The translations under genes were made by a program, and so were the position numbers. This document shows, one piece after another, positions 63,459 through 64,000 of a stretch of 64,000 bases of DNA. Below the pieces are notes generated by a model, which did no database searches, was not told the DNA's origin, and saw nothing but the letters and a program-made list of their open reading frames with translations. The DNA comes from Gordonia sp049847105 (GTDB taxonomy: Bacteria; Actinomycetota; Actinomycetes; Mycobacteriales; Mycobacteriaceae): the NCBI RefSeq assembly GCF_049847105.1, contig NZ_JBNCNS010000001.1, positions 930,001 to 994,000 on the forward strand, given 5' to 3'. The first letter of the stretch is position 1, and the number at the start of each line of letters is the position of its first letter.

Positions 63459-64000
63459 CTACCACGTCATGGGTAGCGCGTAGACGCCGTACGCGAGACG
63501 ATCCGACTTGAACTCGATGTCATCGCGCGGACATGCGACCCGGAGGCTCGGGATGCGACGGAAGAGGGTTTTGTAGACGATCTGCAGCTCCACACGTGCC
63601 AGTTGTTGCCCGATGCACTGATGCGGGCCGAACCCGAAGCCCGTGTGGTGCCGTGCTGAACGGCTCAGATCGAGTTTCTCCGGCTCAGGGAAGGCGGCCG
63701 GATCCCAGTTCGAGGATCCGAGCTCGAGAATCACACCGTCGCCGGCACGGATCTGCTGTCCCGAGATCTCGATGTCCTCGGTGGCGATGCGACGCTGTCC
63801 GTTGTGGATGATGCCCAGATAGCGCATCAACTCCTCGACCGCATTCGCGATCACTTCAGGTTCGTCGGACTCGCGCAGCAACGTGAGTTGATCCGGATTG
63901 TCCAGCAGTGCAAGAGTACCCAGAGCGATCATATTGGCACTCGTCTCGTGCCCGGCGATGAGCATGCCGAGACCCATCTGCGCCGCCTCGGCCGGTTCGA
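63459..64000 (-). CDS. Cytochrome P450, C-terminal part (5' end beyond window)
   Basis: The gene enters from the right edge, open from base 64000 to the stop at 63459, about 180 residues. I-helix IAGHETSANMIALG, ExxR in EELMRY, and heme loop FGFGPHQCIGQQLARVELQ are clear. The GFGPHQCIGQQLARVEL pattern is typical of CYP105/CYP107-like actinobacterial enzymes. It lies 51 bp upstream of the KstD-like gene on the same strand, so the two may be cotranscribed. Confidence 0.93.
   Translation of the reverse strand, partial: EPAEAAQMGLGMLIAGHETSANMIALGTLALLDNPDQLTLLRESDEPEVIANAVEELMRYLGIIHNGQRRIATEDIEISGQQIRAGDGVILELGSSNWDPAAFPEPEKLDLSRSARHHTGFGFGPHQCIGQQLARVELQIVYKTLFRRIPSLRVACPRDDIEFKSDRLAYGVYALPMTW

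Noticed and set aside
1..64000. tRNA, rRNA and riboswitch genes
   Set aside because: No cloverleaf-like or conserved ribosomal sequence was noticed; small RNAs without strong sequence signals could be missed by eye.

Overview
The window is high-GC actinobacterial DNA. Two complete mce (mammalian cell entry) lipid-transport loci, steroid ring-degradation genes, a mycofactocin-type dehydrogenase and a GjpA-like porin point to a mycolic-acid-bearing Mycobacteriales member. Gordonia is my best guess, with Rhodococcus or a mycobacterium as alternatives; this is inferred from gene content, not from a search.

Layout. 1-3 kb: a truncated DapB-like dehydrogenase behind a KstR-type operator, a glycerophosphodiesterase-like protein and an SMP-30 protein. 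3-7.3 kb: purL and a lone EccA-like AAA ATPase. 7.2-19.8 kb: a TetR regulator divergent from cytochrome P450, SDR, then a full mce operon (two YrbE permeases, MceA-F, one Mce-associated protein). 19.8-24.3 kb: cysD-cysNC-cysQ (PAPS synthesis and turnover), divergent from an IclR-type regulator. 25-29.2 kb: enoyl-CoA hydratase plus three acyl-CoA dehydrogenases behind a perfect KstR2-type operator. 29.2-35.7 kb: YrhK protein, MFS exporter, TMEM175-type channel, and a fatty-acyl-AMP ligase divergent from a Ser-rich GjpA-like secreted protein. 35.7-43.5 kb: steroid A/B-ring genes hsaA-hsaC-hsaB-DUF1214-SDR-sulfotransferase, divergent from kshA and a Cys-rich small protein, with two KstR-type boxes between them. 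43.6-48 kb: NlpC/P60 hydrolase, small accessory genes, a repeat element and an aldehyde dehydrogenase. 48.2-59 kb: a second mce locus whose Mce-associated genes, with a possible 40-residue ORF ahead of them, lie on the opposite strand, convergent with mceF. 59.2-64 kb: P450, mycofactocin-type SDR and ferredoxin divergent from mce locus 2, then a KstD-family dehydrogenase and a truncated P450.

How it fits together (inference). The window reads as a lipid/steroid uptake and breakdown region. The Mce systems import hydrophobic substrates, P450/SDR/ferredoxin sets start oxidation, KshA and HsaA/B/C attack the rings, and the EchA/FadE set handles beta-oxidation-like steps. hsaD, kshB, hsaEFG and the kstR genes are not in the window. 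Both mce loci sit beside a P450+SDR pair, which suggests that uptake and first oxidation are coupled.
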